This document shows positions 37,352-45,685 of a stretch of DNA of 64,000 nucleotides, one piece after another. Under the pieces are notes generated by a model. The model did not search any database. It was not told where the DNA came from and was given only the letters and a program-made list of their open reading frames with translations. Each line of letters begins with the position of its first letter. Within the stretch, counting starts at the first letter, position 1. Source of the stretch: an uncultured Aquimarina sp. (lineage in GTDB: Bacteria > Bacteroidota > Bacteroidia > Flavobacteriales > Flavobacteriaceae); contig CANMWA010000001.1 in NCBI GenBank assembly GCA_947501475.1, positions 248,001 to 312,000 of the forward strand. Direction: 5' to 3'. Both the position numbers and the translations under genes were made by a program.

Positions 37352-38368
37352 ATGAAAATCATTGTACCCATGGCAGGAAGAGGCTCTAGACTTAGGCCTC
37401 ATACACTTACAGTTCCAAAACCTTTAATTCCAGTAGCAGGTAAACCGATTGTACATCGATTAGTGTCTGATATTGCAAAGGTGCTTGGAGAGCCTATCGA
37501 AGAGATCGCTTTTGTGCTAGGCGATCCTGCTTTTTTTGGAGATGATGTCGTATCTAGTCTAACCGAATTAGCCGAGGGTTTAGGTGCAAAAGCCTCAATT
37601 TATAGGCAAGACCAACCATTAGGTACAGGGCACGCCATTATGTGTGCTGCTGCATCCTTATCAGGACCTGCAGTTGTTGCTTATGCAGATACTTTAATCA
37701 GAGCAGATTTTAATCTAGATAAAGATGCCGATTCGGTAATCTGGGTAAAACAAGTAGATCACCCCGAAGCTTATGGAGTTGTAAAGCTTAATGATAAAAA
37801 TCAAATCGTAGAACTAGTCGAAAAACCAAAAGAATTTGTTTCTGATCTAGCAGTGATAGGAATCTATTATTTTAAAGATATTGCAGTACTTAAAAACGAA
37901 CTTCAATATGTGTTAGATAACAACATCATTAATGGGGGAGAATATCAGATAAATGATGGTATCAAAAGAATGATGGCTAATGATAAAGTTTTTGTAACCG
38001 GAAAAGTTGATGAATGGATGGACTGCGGAAACAAAAATGTAACTGTAGAAACCAATTCTAGAATGCTAGGTTTTTTGCAAAAAGATGACGAAAAACTAAT
38101 TAGTGATACAATCACTCAAGAAAACACAACAATTATAGAACCTTGCTATATTGGTAATAATGTTACCTTAACTAACGCAACAATTGGACCCAATGTTTCT
38201 ATCGGTGATGGATGTATTGTAGACAATACAACAATCAAAAATAGCTTGATCCAAACCAAAACTATCATAAAAAATGCTAATTTAGACAACGCTATGATAG
38301 GCAATAATGCTATTTATGATGGAAACTTCTCAACAATTAGTATTGGGGACTATTCTGTTTTGGAATAA
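37352..38368 (+). CDS. Sugar-phosphate nucleotidyltransferase (glucose-1-phosphate thymidylyltransferase-like)
   Basis: 338 residues. The N-terminal nucleotidyltransferase domain has 'MKIIVPMAGRGSRLRPHTLT' (G-x-G-x-R-L-x-P signature), 'PKPLIPVAGKPI' and 'VELVEKPKEF'. The C-terminal ~80 residues look like left-handed beta-helix hexapeptide turns ('IGNNVTLTNATIGPNVSIGD'). It activates a sugar 1-phosphate as an NDP-sugar; the base and sugar are uncertain. It leads a run with a TPR protein, DUF4292 lipoprotein and EnvC-like protein that recurs in this lineage. Confidence 0.85.
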   Translation: MKIIVPMAGRGSRLRPHTLTVPKPLIPVAGKPIVHRLVSDIAKVLGEPIEEIAFVLGDPAFFGDDVVSSLTELAEGLGAKASIYRQDQPLGTGHAIMCAAASLSGPAVVAYADTLIRADFNLDKDADSVIWVKQVDHPEAYGVVKLNDKNQIVELVEKPKEFVSDLAVIGIYYFKDIAVLKNELQYVLDNNIINGGEYQINDGIKRMMANDKVFVTGKVDEWMDCGNKNVTVETNSRMLGFLQKDDEKLISDTITQENTTIIEPCYIGNNVTLTNATIGPNVSIGDGCIVDNTTIKNSLIQTKTIIKNANLDNAMIGNNAIYDGNFSTISIGDYSVLE

Positions 38369-38402
38369 TTTGTGATAATCTAAGAGCACTTCAATACATG
38401 TT

Positions 38403-39776
38403 ATGAGTAACAATTGGAAATATATATGGTGTGTGTGTTTATTCTTCGGAGTAAGTATGAATATTGTTTTTTCTCAAGAGATAGAACCACAGCAAGATGT
38501 GAATATCGATGACCTTGGAAATGTTTCTGATGAGTTTCAAGAAAACTTTTTTGAAGCATTAAAACAAAAAGCGATCACAAACTATGATAAGGCCATAGAA
38601 GCGCTACAAAAATGTATTGAAATTGATCCAAAGCCTAATTACTTATATCAAGAATTAGGTAAAAACTATCTAGAACTCAAATTATATGAACAAGCAGAAA
38701 TCAATTTTGATAAAGTACTCAAAGAAAAACCAAATGATCATCACGTTTTAGAGCTTTTGTTCGAAGTGTATTTCAAACAAAATAAATACAAAAAATCTAT
38801 TGATGTAGTCGAAAAATTAGTGACGCATAACTCAATGTTCAAAGAGCAGTTGGCAAATTTATATTTTCTTGAAAAACGATATGACGATGCACTAACGGTT
38901 GTAGACGAATTAAATGACGAATATGGTGTCGATGACTATCGTCGACAAATGCGTAAAAGAATAGCTTCACAAATCACAAACCCTAATAACCAGATTGCTC
39001 AATTAAAACAGAAAATCAATGAGAACCCAAAAGTTGAGCAAAACTACCTTAACTTAATATTTTTGTATAGTCAGGCAAATCAAAAACCCGAAGCATACCA
39101 AACAGCAAAGCAATTATTAGAAAAAAACCCGAAGTCAGAATTAGTACACTTGGCATTATATAAGTTTTATCTAGAAGAAAACAAAACCGATCAAGCTATC
39201 AAGTCGATGAAAATCGCTCTTAAAAGCAAAAAAATAGACACCGAATCAAAGTACAAAATAGTCAACGATTTTTTACCATTTTTAGATAAGAACCCACAAT
39301 ACGAAACCGAACTTACAGAAATTATATCCTTGCTTTCGGGCAATCAGGATAATGCAAAGATGTATACAGAATTAGGGCATTTTTACTATAAAAAAGATCA
39401 AAAAGAACAAGCGCTTAATTTCTATGAAAGAGGGATAAAGGCAAATACCAATGATTTTGGTTTATTAAAAAAAATCCTGTTATTACAATTAGACCTTAAA
39501 CGATATGAAAAAGCCGAAACCGGTAGCGAGCTGGCTATAGAAATGTACCCTGCACAACCTATTTTTTATCTGGTAAACGGGGTGTCTTTGATCAATTTAG
39601 AAAAATCAGAAAAGGCAATCGAAATTCTCACCTTAGGTATCGATTATGTGATCGAGGATCAAAAAATGGAATCCGATTTTTACAAACAAATTAGCGAAGC
39701 GTATCTAAAAATAGGAGATGAAACAAAAGCCTCAGAATATCAGAAAAAAGTACTTCAACTTCAGAAAAAATCATAA
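38403..39776 (+). CDS. Periplasmic tetratricopeptide repeat protein
   Basis: 457 residues. Signal peptide 1-25 ('VSMNIVFSQE'), then TPR-type helical pairs through the whole length, e.g. 'LYQELGKNYLELKLYEQAEI' and 'MYTELGHFYYKKDQKEQALN'. It is probably an export or envelope assembly scaffold. It is 6 bases ahead of the DUF4292 gene, so both belong to one operon with the EnvC-like gene. No enzymatic motif. Confidence 0.83.
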   Translation: MSNNWKYIWCVCLFFGVSMNIVFSQEIEPQQDVNIDDLGNVSDEFQENFFEALKQKAITNYDKAIEALQKCIEIDPKPNYLYQELGKNYLELKLYEQAEINFDKVLKEKPNDHHVLELLFEVYFKQNKYKKSIDVVEKLVTHNSMFKEQLANLYFLEKRYDDALTVVDELNDEYGVDDYRRQMRKRIASQITNPNNQIAQLKQKINENPKVEQNYLNLIFLYSQANQKPEAYQTAKQLLEKNPKSELVHLALYKFYLEENKTDQAIKSMKIALKSKKIDTESKYKIVNDFLPFLDKNPQYETELTEIISLLSGNQDNAKMYTELGHFYYKKDQKEQALNFYERGIKANTNDFGLLKKILLLQLDLKRYEKAETGSELAIEMYPAQPIFYLVNGVSLINLEKSEKAIEILTLGIDYVIEDQKMESDFYKQISEAYLKIGDETKASEYQKKVLQLQKKS

Positions 39777-39782
39777 GAGTTA

Positions 39783-40556
39783 ATGAACAAGGTATTATAT
39801 CTATTATGTTTTTCATTGATTATTCTTAACTCCTGTAAAGGTACCAAAGCAATTAGTGGATCCGGAATCAAAAAAATAAGCGCAGAAAAAGTCATCGCTA
39901 ATCACTACAATCGATCTTTTAATTTTGAAACGCTTAATGCCAGAGTAAAAGTAAAATATGATGATGGCAAGCAATCATTTAGCCCCATTGCAACATTGCG
40001 CTTTCAAAAAGATAAAACCATATGGGTTAGTGTAAAAATGTTAGGGATTACACTCGCCAAAGCATTAATCACTCCAGAGAAAGTGAGTTACTACGAAAAA
40101 ATCAATAATAGCTATTTTGAAGGAGATTTTAAATTGCTAAGTACATGGCTAGGAACAGATTTAGATTTTGATAAAGTGCAACAAATGCTTTTAGGTCAAG
40201 CGCTATTTAACCTTAGAGAAGACAAATATAAGTCGACCATTGCTAATCAAAATTATCAGCTCACCCCCAAAACCGAGTTAGCATTATTTGAACGATTATT
40301 TTTAGTATACCCTACTACATTCAAAATGGCAATACAACAGCTTAAGCAACCTATAGAAAATAGAAATCTAACCATTAACTACCAGAGTTATCAAAAAGTT
40401 GGGAACCAGGATTTTCCGAAGGAAATTAATATTGAAGCCTTACAAGGAGAAGAAAAAACAACTATCGATGTAGAATATAGAGTAGTTGATTACAATGCTA
40501 AGGTAAGTTTTCCGTTTAAAATACCATCAGGATACAAGGAAGTTACTATTCAATGA
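39783..40556 (+). CDS. DUF4292 lipoprotein (LolB-like fold suspected)
   Basis: 257 residues. Lipobox 'LIILNSC' (Cys18) and the DUF4292 pattern 'RVKVKYDDGKQSFSPIATLR' followed by 'VSVKMLGITLAKALITPEKV'. The domain resembles LolA/LolB-type half-barrels that bind lipid, so lipoprotein or lipid transfer at the outer membrane is a reasonable idea, unproven. The stop overlaps the next start by 4 bases (ATGA). Confidence 0.8.
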   Translation: MNKVLYLLCFSLIILNSCKGTKAISGSGIKKISAEKVIANHYNRSFNFETLNARVKVKYDDGKQSFSPIATLRFQKDKTIWVSVKMLGITLAKALITPEKVSYYEKINNSYFEGDFKLLSTWLGTDLDFDKVQQMLLGQALFNLREDKYKSTIANQNYQLTPKTELALFERLFLVYPTTFKMAIQQLKQPIENRNLTINYQSYQKVGNQDFPKEINIEALQGEEKTTIDVEYRVVDYNAKVSFPFKIPSGYKEVTIQ

Positions 40557-41785
40557 GAGGATTACGAATTACATATTTGCTAGGTTTATTATTATTGTTG
40601 TGTGCATCGTCTTATTCTCAAAGTATAAAGCAACAACAGCTTGAAGAACAACGTCAAAGGCTTCGACAAGAGATCGAGCTCATGAAACAATTACGAGCAG
40701 ATAATAAGCTCAAAGAACGCTCTGTTCTAGACGAAGTAGAAACAATTAGTTCTCAAATTAGTACTCGAGAAAACCTAATTAAAATCACCAATCAACAAAC
40801 TAATTTGCTGACTAGAGAGATCAATACAAATTTCAAAAAAATTGATGTATATCGTAAAGAACTAAAGATCCTCAAAGCAGATTATGCCAAAATGATTACA
40901 AAATCATACAAGAGTAAGTCTCACCAAAGCAGAATCATGTTCTTATTATCATCCTCAGATTTTGCACAGGCATACAAGCGATTGCAGTACATGAAACAAT
41001 ACAATGAGCATCGCAAAGAGCAAGCAGAACGAATTGAAGGCAATACTCTTAAACTTCAGAAACTAAATACAGATTTATCCAAACAAAAAGAAGATAAGAA
41101 TACTCTTATTGTCGAGAATCGAGAAGCCCAGGAAAAACTGAAAGAAGAAAAGAAAGAGCAGCAAATATTAATGGCTTCGATTAGAAAGAAGCAAGGAAAA
41201 TATACCAAACAAATAAAGAAAAAGCAAGAGCAAGCTAGTGCCATTGATAAAGCGATCGAAAAATTAATTAGAGAAGCTATAGCTAAGGCAAATAAGAAAG
41301 CAGGTAAAAAAGTAACTAAAAAAGGATCAGCGACTACTTTTGCATTAACAGCTGAAGCCAAAATACTGGCAGATAACTTTACATCTAATAAAGGAAAATT
41401 ACCCTGGCCAGTTGGAACCGGTAAAGTAACCAAGAAATTTGGCCGCCAGCCACACCCTACGCTTCCAAATATTTTAATTAATAGTAGTGGGGTAGAAATT
41501 GAAACGAGCAAAGGAGAAAAGGCCAGAGCAATTTTTGAAGGCGAAGTGATTGCAATACAAAAATTAAAAGGTGCTAGTCGTTTGGTACAGATCAGGCATG
41601 GTAACTATATCACTACATACTACAATATCGAAAATATCACAGTTAAAGAAGGCCAGAAAGTTACCACAAAACAGTCTATTGGCCAGGTACGAGTAAATCC
41701 CACTACAGGACGAGCGATCATGAAATTTTTGATCTACCAAAATGCAAAACGATTAAATCCACAAAGCTGGATTTATAGAATGTAA
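40553..41785 (+). CDS. EnvC-like murein hydrolase activator with degenerate LytM domain
   Basis: 410 residues. Signal peptide 1-22, long coiled coil ~22-245 ('QQQLEEQRQRLRQEIELMKQ'), then a LytM/M23 domain ~285-405. The zinc ligands of active M23 peptidases are missing: the 'HxGxD' motif reads 'SSGVEIET', the 'HxxxTxYxH' region reads 'HGNYITTYYNIE', and 'HLHFE' is replaced by 'IMKFL'. This is the layout of E. coli EnvC, which activates amidases instead of cutting peptidoglycan. It probably acts in cell separation. It overlaps the DUF4292 gene by 4 bases. Confidence 0.87.
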   Translation: MRGLRITYLLGLLLLLCASSYSQSIKQQQLEEQRQRLRQEIELMKQLRADNKLKERSVLDEVETISSQISTRENLIKITNQQTNLLTREINTNFKKIDVYRKELKILKADYAKMITKSYKSKSHQSRIMFLLSSSDFAQAYKRLQYMKQYNEHRKEQAERIEGNTLKLQKLNTDLSKQKEDKNTLIVENREAQEKLKEEKKEQQILMASIRKKQGKYTKQIKKKQEQASAIDKAIEKLIREAIAKANKKAGKKVTKKGSATTFALTAEAKILADNFTSNKGKLPWPVGTGKVTKKFGRQPHPTLPNILINSSGVEIETSKGEKARAIFEGEVIAIQKLKGASRLVQIRHGNYITTYYNIENITVKEGQKVTTKQSIGQVRVNPTTGRAIMKFLIYQNAKRLNPQSWIYRM

Positions 41786-41805
41786 TAGCAAATACTCAAA
41801 AAATC

Positions 41806-42696
41806 CTACTTGACAGAAAACTCTTCTTCAAAACTAAAAATGAAATCATTGATGTATTTTTTATTACAATCATTTTTGCGCACTACGAGGTAGTGATTTC
41901 TTTTTAATCCGTGTTTTCCGATTTTTTTGAAAACTAAATCATCAGATATTTTAAATGATTTTAATGCCCATTTGGGTAAGCAGATTATTCCCATATTAGC
42001 ATTTACCATTTCCAGAGAAACCTCGGTAAGCGGTATTGCAGATATTTTGATAGGTGTAATTTTGTTAGGCTTTAGAAAATGCTCATAAACCGATACAGTT
42101 TCTAAAGGAAAAGAATGGATGATCAAATGAGCATCCGAAAAACCAGAAGCATCAATATATTCTAATTCATTTAGAGTGTTTTCTTTATGCATTACTGCAA
42201 AAATTTCATCTTCAAAAATCTCAATACTCAACAACGAATCATTCTGGGGTTTTGAGGTCACTAGAGCAATATCAATGTCGTTTGATAATATCTTTGTTAT
42301 GGGCTGGTGTGTGGCCTCTAGTATTAAATTCACATCGATTTCAGGATATAAAACCGCCATTTTTTGAGTAAAACCAGATAATCCCTGATAAAAAGAATAA
42401 CATTCGGTACTTACATTTATGGTGCCTTTTGAACCCGCTCTTATTTGCTTAATATTGCTAAACCCTTGTTCGATAGTAGTAAGAACTTCGTTAGCCAATG
42501 TATACAAGGCCTCACCCTCTTCTGTAAGTTTCCATTTATTTCTTGCTCTATGAAAAACCTTAAAACTTAACCGTTCTTCTATTTCTTTTAATTGATGACT
42601 TAATGCAGATTGAGTAAGGAATAGTTTCTCAGATGAATTCGCAATATTGCCTTCTTCAGTGATTGTTTTGATGAGTCTAAAATACTTTACTTCCAT
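41806..42696 (-). CDS. LysR-family transcriptional regulator
   Basis: 296 residues. N-terminal winged helix-turn-helix 'NSSEKLFLTQSALSHQLKEI' followed by 'LSFKVFHRARNKWKLTEEGE', which is close to the MetR-type LysR branch, and a C-terminal periplasmic-binding-like effector domain from ~90. It is divergent from the rhodanese gene with 135 bases between, so that gene is its likely target along with itself. The effector is unknown. It is convergent with the EnvC-like gene, 20 bases apart. Confidence 0.9.
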   Translation of the reverse strand: MEVKYFRLIKTITEEGNIANSSEKLFLTQSALSHQLKEIEERLSFKVFHRARNKWKLTEEGEALYTLANEVLTTIEQGFSNIKQIRAGSKGTINVSTECYSFYQGLSGFTQKMAVLYPEIDVNLILEATHQPITKILSNDIDIALVTSKPQNDSLLSIEIFEDEIFAVMHKENTLNELEYIDASGFSDAHLIIHSFPLETVSVYEHFLKPNKITPIKISAIPLTEVSLEMVNANMGIICLPKWALKSFKISDDLVFKKIGKHGLKRNHYLVVRKNDCNKKYINDFIFSFEEEFSVK

Positions 42697-42701
42697 AGGT
42701 G

Positions 42702-42709
42702 CAAAGTTA
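42702..42709 (-). promoter_or_regulatory. Candidate -7 element for the LysR gene
   Basis: TAACTTTG on the minus strand fits TAnnTTTG, only 5 bases upstream of the ATG at 42696. If real, the mRNA would be leaderless or nearly so. Confidence 0.35.
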
Positions 42710-42734
42710 ACACAATACCAATATATCTAATATG

Positions 42735-42767
42735 AAAAACTTTCAATGGCACCTTTAAAAACTTTCA
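42735..42767. promoter_or_regulatory. Direct-repeat operator candidate in the LysR-rhodanese spacer
   Basis: AAAAACTTTCA occurs at 42735-42745 and 42757-42767, 22 bases apart start to start (two helical turns). ACCTTTA at 42751-42757 is inverted as TAAAGGT at 42796-42802, next to the downstream promoter. Confidence 0.45.
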
Positions 42768-42801
42768 GTTATCAATGTAGGAAACCAAAGTATTCTAAAG
42801 G

Positions 42802-42809
42802 TATTTTTG
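42802..42809 (+). promoter_or_regulatory. Candidate -7 element for the rhodanese gene
   Basis: TATTTTTG matches TAnnTTTG and ends 22 bases before the ATG at 42832. It abuts the inverted TAAAGGT repeat. Confidence 0.45.
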
Positions 42810-42831
42810 CTGAAATTTAAAACCAAACATC

Positions 42832-43224
42832 ATGAAAAATCAAATTGAATTTTATCAAAACAAACTTGCTTACGAGATGGATCCATCTGATTTGTTTGAA
42901 GCTTTAGAAAAAGGTGAAGATATTATTGTAGTAGACTCAAGGCAGTTTTTTGGATATGAAAAAGAACATATCCCTACAGCTATTAGTTTACCACATAGAG
43001 AAATGACAAAGGATAGTACCAAGCATCTTGACAAAACAAAAACTTATATTTGTTACTGCGATGGTATAGGCTGTAATGCGTCAACAAGAGGAGCTTTAAA
43101 TTTAGCAAAACTTGGATTTAAAGTAAAGGAGTTGATGGGCGGAATAGAATGGTGGAAATTTGATGGATATGCCACAGAAGGTATAAAATCAACAGAAGGC
43201 TCATTAATTCAATGTGCTTGCTAA
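42832..43224 (+). CDS. Rhodanese-like domain protein
   Basis: 130 residues, one rhodanese domain. 'IVVDSRQFFGYEKEHIPTAI' is the CH2A-type N-terminal signature, and the active loop 'CDGIGCNASTRGA' contains the expected catalytic Cys. It probably handles sulfane sulfur or acts as a sulfur-sensing or carrier protein. It is divergent from a LysR gene and 11 bases ahead of a GNAT gene. The final 'LIQCAC' adds two more cysteines. Confidence 0.87.
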   Translation: MKNQIEFYQNKLAYEMDPSDLFEALEKGEDIIVVDSRQFFGYEKEHIPTAISLPHREMTKDSTKHLDKTKTYICYCDGIGCNASTRGALNLAKLGFKVKELMGGIEWWKFDGYATEGIKSTEGSLIQCAC

Positions 43225-43235
43225 AAATATAAGAT

Positions 43236-43679
43236 GTGGAGATAAGGTTTGCTAAAAAAACGGATATAGAACAAATTGTCGAGTTATGTAAGGCACATGC
43301 TAAATTTGAAAAAGCTGATTTTGATCCCAAAAACAAAAAGGAGTTACTTTCAAAACATCTTTTTAGCGCTAATGAAGTGCTCAAGTGTATTGTTGTCGAA
43401 GATCATAATGAAATTATTGGTTATGCAACTTTTATGAAACAATTTTCGACCTGGGATGCCTGTTTTTATGTATATCTGGATTGTTTATTCTTAAAAGAAG
43501 AGACGAGAGGAAAAGGAGTAGGGTATGAGGTTTTAAAAAAAATTAGATCATATGCCAAGACCGAAAAATGTGATATAATACAATGGCAAACACCAGATTT
43601 TAATATTGATGCTATTGCTTTTTATAAAAAACTTGGAGCAAAGGCAAAAACTAAAGAAAGATTCTTTTGGGAGATATAA
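43236..43679 (+). CDS. GNAT-family N-acetyltransferase
   Basis: 147 residues. The acetyl-CoA motif A is 'EETRGKGVGYEVLKKIRSYA' (RGxGxG form), and the C-terminal 'AIAFYKKLGAKAK' is the usual last helix. The layout is like diamine/spermidine acetyltransferases, but the substrate is not readable. The start is GTG at 43236, which fits the family N-terminus (MEIRFAKKTDIEQI). A distant paralogue lies at 46903-47346. Confidence 0.87.
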   Translation: MEIRFAKKTDIEQIVELCKAHAKFEKADFDPKNKKELLSKHLFSANEVLKCIVVEDHNEIIGYATFMKQFSTWDACFYVYLDCLFLKEETRGKGVGYEVLKKIRSYAKTEKCDIIQWQTPDFNIDAIAFYKKLGAKAKTKERFFWEI

Positions 43680-43708
43680 ATCGATAGTATGTGTAATACA
43701 TAGCCTAA

Positions 43709-44845
43709 TCAATCCATACCTAATCTTTTAAACTTATAAATATGATAAGGAGCATGTTTTGCAATATGCTCCTTACTTTGTAACATTTGATTTGGGATAT
43801 CACTATCAGCAAGGTAAAAAATGCCGCCATTGGTCATCGACAATCCATCTGCCCATTGTATTCTTTTATCTTTGATTAGAGTAAAACCTTTACCTTCAGG
43901 CGTAACAACAAAAACACCTTGATGTTCGATATCAGTAATGTAGACATTACCTGCAAAATCTGTACGAATACCATCACTTAATGGTTTATTGGCTACTCGT
44001 TCTACAGATGTTGCTATTTCTTCTTCTGTTTTAGTAAAATCTGTTATGACAGCTGTTGGTACCCTATATAATCCACTGCTACCCATTGGTGCATAGTAAA
44101 TGTATTTTCCGTCACGGCTGAAATCTATTCCGTCAATTCCAGTAAGCAAGTCTGCAACACCACCAAAGAATCTCATTTTCTTGGTTGGCGTTACAGGTAC
44201 GTATTTTTCATGTTGAACACTAGAATGGTTTTCTAATTGATTTTTGCTTTTTCCGGTTTCCAAATTATAAATGGCGATACTGGGCTTTTTGCCAAAGAAA
44301 CTCACATTGGCTACGGCCAGATATTTTCCATTAGGAGATACAGAAAGATCATTAAAAAACGACAGCTTTTTGGCTACAATTTCAGGAAAATCATATTCGT
44401 GAATAATGGTATTCGTTGCCAAATCAAAAGCAACGACTCTTACAGGGTCAAAGCCATGATTGCCATGATCAATAATCCATAATCGATTTTGTTGATCAGT
44501 AAACACACCCAAAATTGTATTAAAATGTTCTTGAAATTTGGTGTTTGGATAAGGGACAGCTGTACCATCTACAATTTCCATAAGTTTATTGGTTTCAGGG
44601 CGACTTTCGGGATGAATTGTAAAAAATACTCGTGTCGCTTGTGTGGTATCTTTACTAGCAGCTACATTGCCTATAGGCTCTTCAAAAGCGATAACTTTTT
44701 CTAGTTGTGATTGCGTATAAACCGGTGCAGTAGAGAGGTCTTTATATTCTTGTCCACCACCATAGCGAAGTCGTAAAAATAGTACCAACAAAACCAATAA
44801 GCTTACAAGAGCAGTAAGTATATAAAGTAGTATTCTTTTTTTCAT
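43709..44845 (-). CDS. Major royal jelly/yellow-related beta-propeller protein
   Basis: 378 residues. An N-terminal membrane anchor (~5-25) is followed by a six-bladed propeller-like domain with 'NRLWIIDHGNHGFDPVRVVA', 'LSVSPNGKYLAVANVSFF' and 'GIDGIDFSRDGKYIYYAPMG'. This is the pattern of MRJP/yellow and SMP-30-like proteins, some of which are annotated L-dopachrome tautomerase-related or gluconolactonases. It is likely periplasmic and membrane-tethered. Enzyme activity is unknown. It is convergent with the GNAT gene. Confidence 0.75.
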   Translation of the reverse strand: MKKRILLYILTALVSLLVLLVLFLRLRYGGGQEYKDLSTAPVYTQSQLEKVIAFEEPIGNVAASKDTTQATRVFFTIHPESRPETNKLMEIVDGTAVPYPNTKFQEHFNTILGVFTDQQNRLWIIDHGNHGFDPVRVVAFDLATNTIIHEYDFPEIVAKKLSFFNDLSVSPNGKYLAVANVSFFGKKPSIAIYNLETGKSKNQLENHSSVQHEKYVPVTPTKKMRFFGGVADLLTGIDGIDFSRDGKYIYYAPMGSSGLYRVPTAVITDFTKTEEEIATSVERVANKPLSDGIRTDFAGNVYITDIEHQGVFVVTPEGKGFTLIKDKRIQWADGLSMTNGGIFYLADSDIPNQMLQSKEHIAKHAPYHIYKFKRLGMD

Positions 44846-44927
44846 TTAAAATGAATTTTCATTCATTATAAATATAAAGAAAACCAAGACAATAAGATTG
44901 GTTTTATGATATTTTAAGGAAGTAAAA

Positions 44928-45437
44928 TCAGAAAAAAAGAGCTTTTAGCTCTGTTGCATCATCGGGTTTCATTTTTCCTGCTAGTACAAGGCTAAGTTGT
45001 TTACGTCGTAGTGCTGCATCATAACGTTGTTTTTCTTGAGCAGTTTCGGGTTTTACAGGAGGTACTGCAACTGGGTTTCCGCTTTCATTTACAGCCACAA
45101 AGGTATAAATTGCTTCATTAGCTTTGGTTTTTTCTCCACTCTGTCGATCTTCTACCCAAACATCGATATAAACCTCCATAGAGGATCTAAAAGACCTTGA
45201 AACCTTGGCTTCAACGGTTACTACACTTCCTAATGGGATTGCTTTATTAAAAGCCACATGATTTACCGAAGCTGTAACAACAATTCGTCTAGAATGTCTA
45301 CCTGCAGCAATACCTGCAGCACGATCCATACGTGCTAAGAGTTCACCTCCAAATAAATTATTTAATGGATTGGTTTCTCCGGTAAGAACTAAATCGGTTA
45401 GCGTTGTACAAGATTCTGAAGGATGTCGAGCTTCCAT
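44928..45437 (-). CDS. Acyl-CoA thioesterase (hotdog fold)
   Basis: 169 residues. 'NPLNNLFGGELLARMDRAAG' is the N-x-x-G-x-x-fGG-x-x-m-D motif of acyl-CoA thioester hydrolases of the YciA/BACH type, followed by 'VTASVNHVAFNKAIPLGSVV'. It hydrolyses acyl-CoA in the cytoplasm; chain-length preference is unknown. The ATG at 45437 is chosen over a TTG at 45458 because a -7-like element covers that TTG. Confidence 0.88.
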   Translation of the reverse strand: MEARHPSESCTTLTDLVLTGETNPLNNLFGGELLARMDRAAGIAAGRHSRRIVVTASVNHVAFNKAIPLGSVVTVEAKVSRSFRSSMEVYIDVWVEDRQSGEKTKANEAIYTFVAVNESGNPVAVPPVKPETAQEKQRYDAALRRKQLSLVLAGKMKPDDATELKALFF

Positions 45438-45455
45438 ATAATACTTAATTTTAGG

Positions 45456-45463
45456 CAAAGATA
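45456..45463 (-). promoter_or_regulatory. Candidate -7 element for the thioesterase gene
   Basis: TATCTTTG on the minus strand fits TAnnTTTG, 18 bases upstream of the ATG at 45437. Confidence 0.5.
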
Positions 45464-45520
45464 ATCAGGCATAAATAACTTACACTATACAGTTGAATAA
45501 AAGTGTTTTGAGGAAAAAAT

Positions 45521-45685
45521 ATGTCGTTACGAATTTAGAGTGATTTTTATTCGAAAAATAAGAATGATAAAACTAAACTCAAAGAAGTATTAGCAAATAC
45601 GGAAGATTATAAAAGTTTCTTTGAAAGAAAAATTTTACTCGATAATCGAGATTTAAATGCTCCGAGGCATTTTACAAGATTATAG
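45521..45685 (+). pseudogene. Possible remnant of a small gene interrupted by an in-frame stop
   Basis: An ATG at 45521 reads MSLRI, then a TAG at 45536-45538, then 48 further codons in the same frame with protein-like composition ('NDKTKLKEVLANTEDYKSFF' and 'ERKILLDNRDLNAPRHFTRL') to a stop at 45683-45685. No start codon serves the longer part. It lies on the + strand between two minus-strand genes and overlaps the 3' end of the HU-SPOR gene by 6 bases. I do not recognise the family, and it may be chance. Confidence 0.3.
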
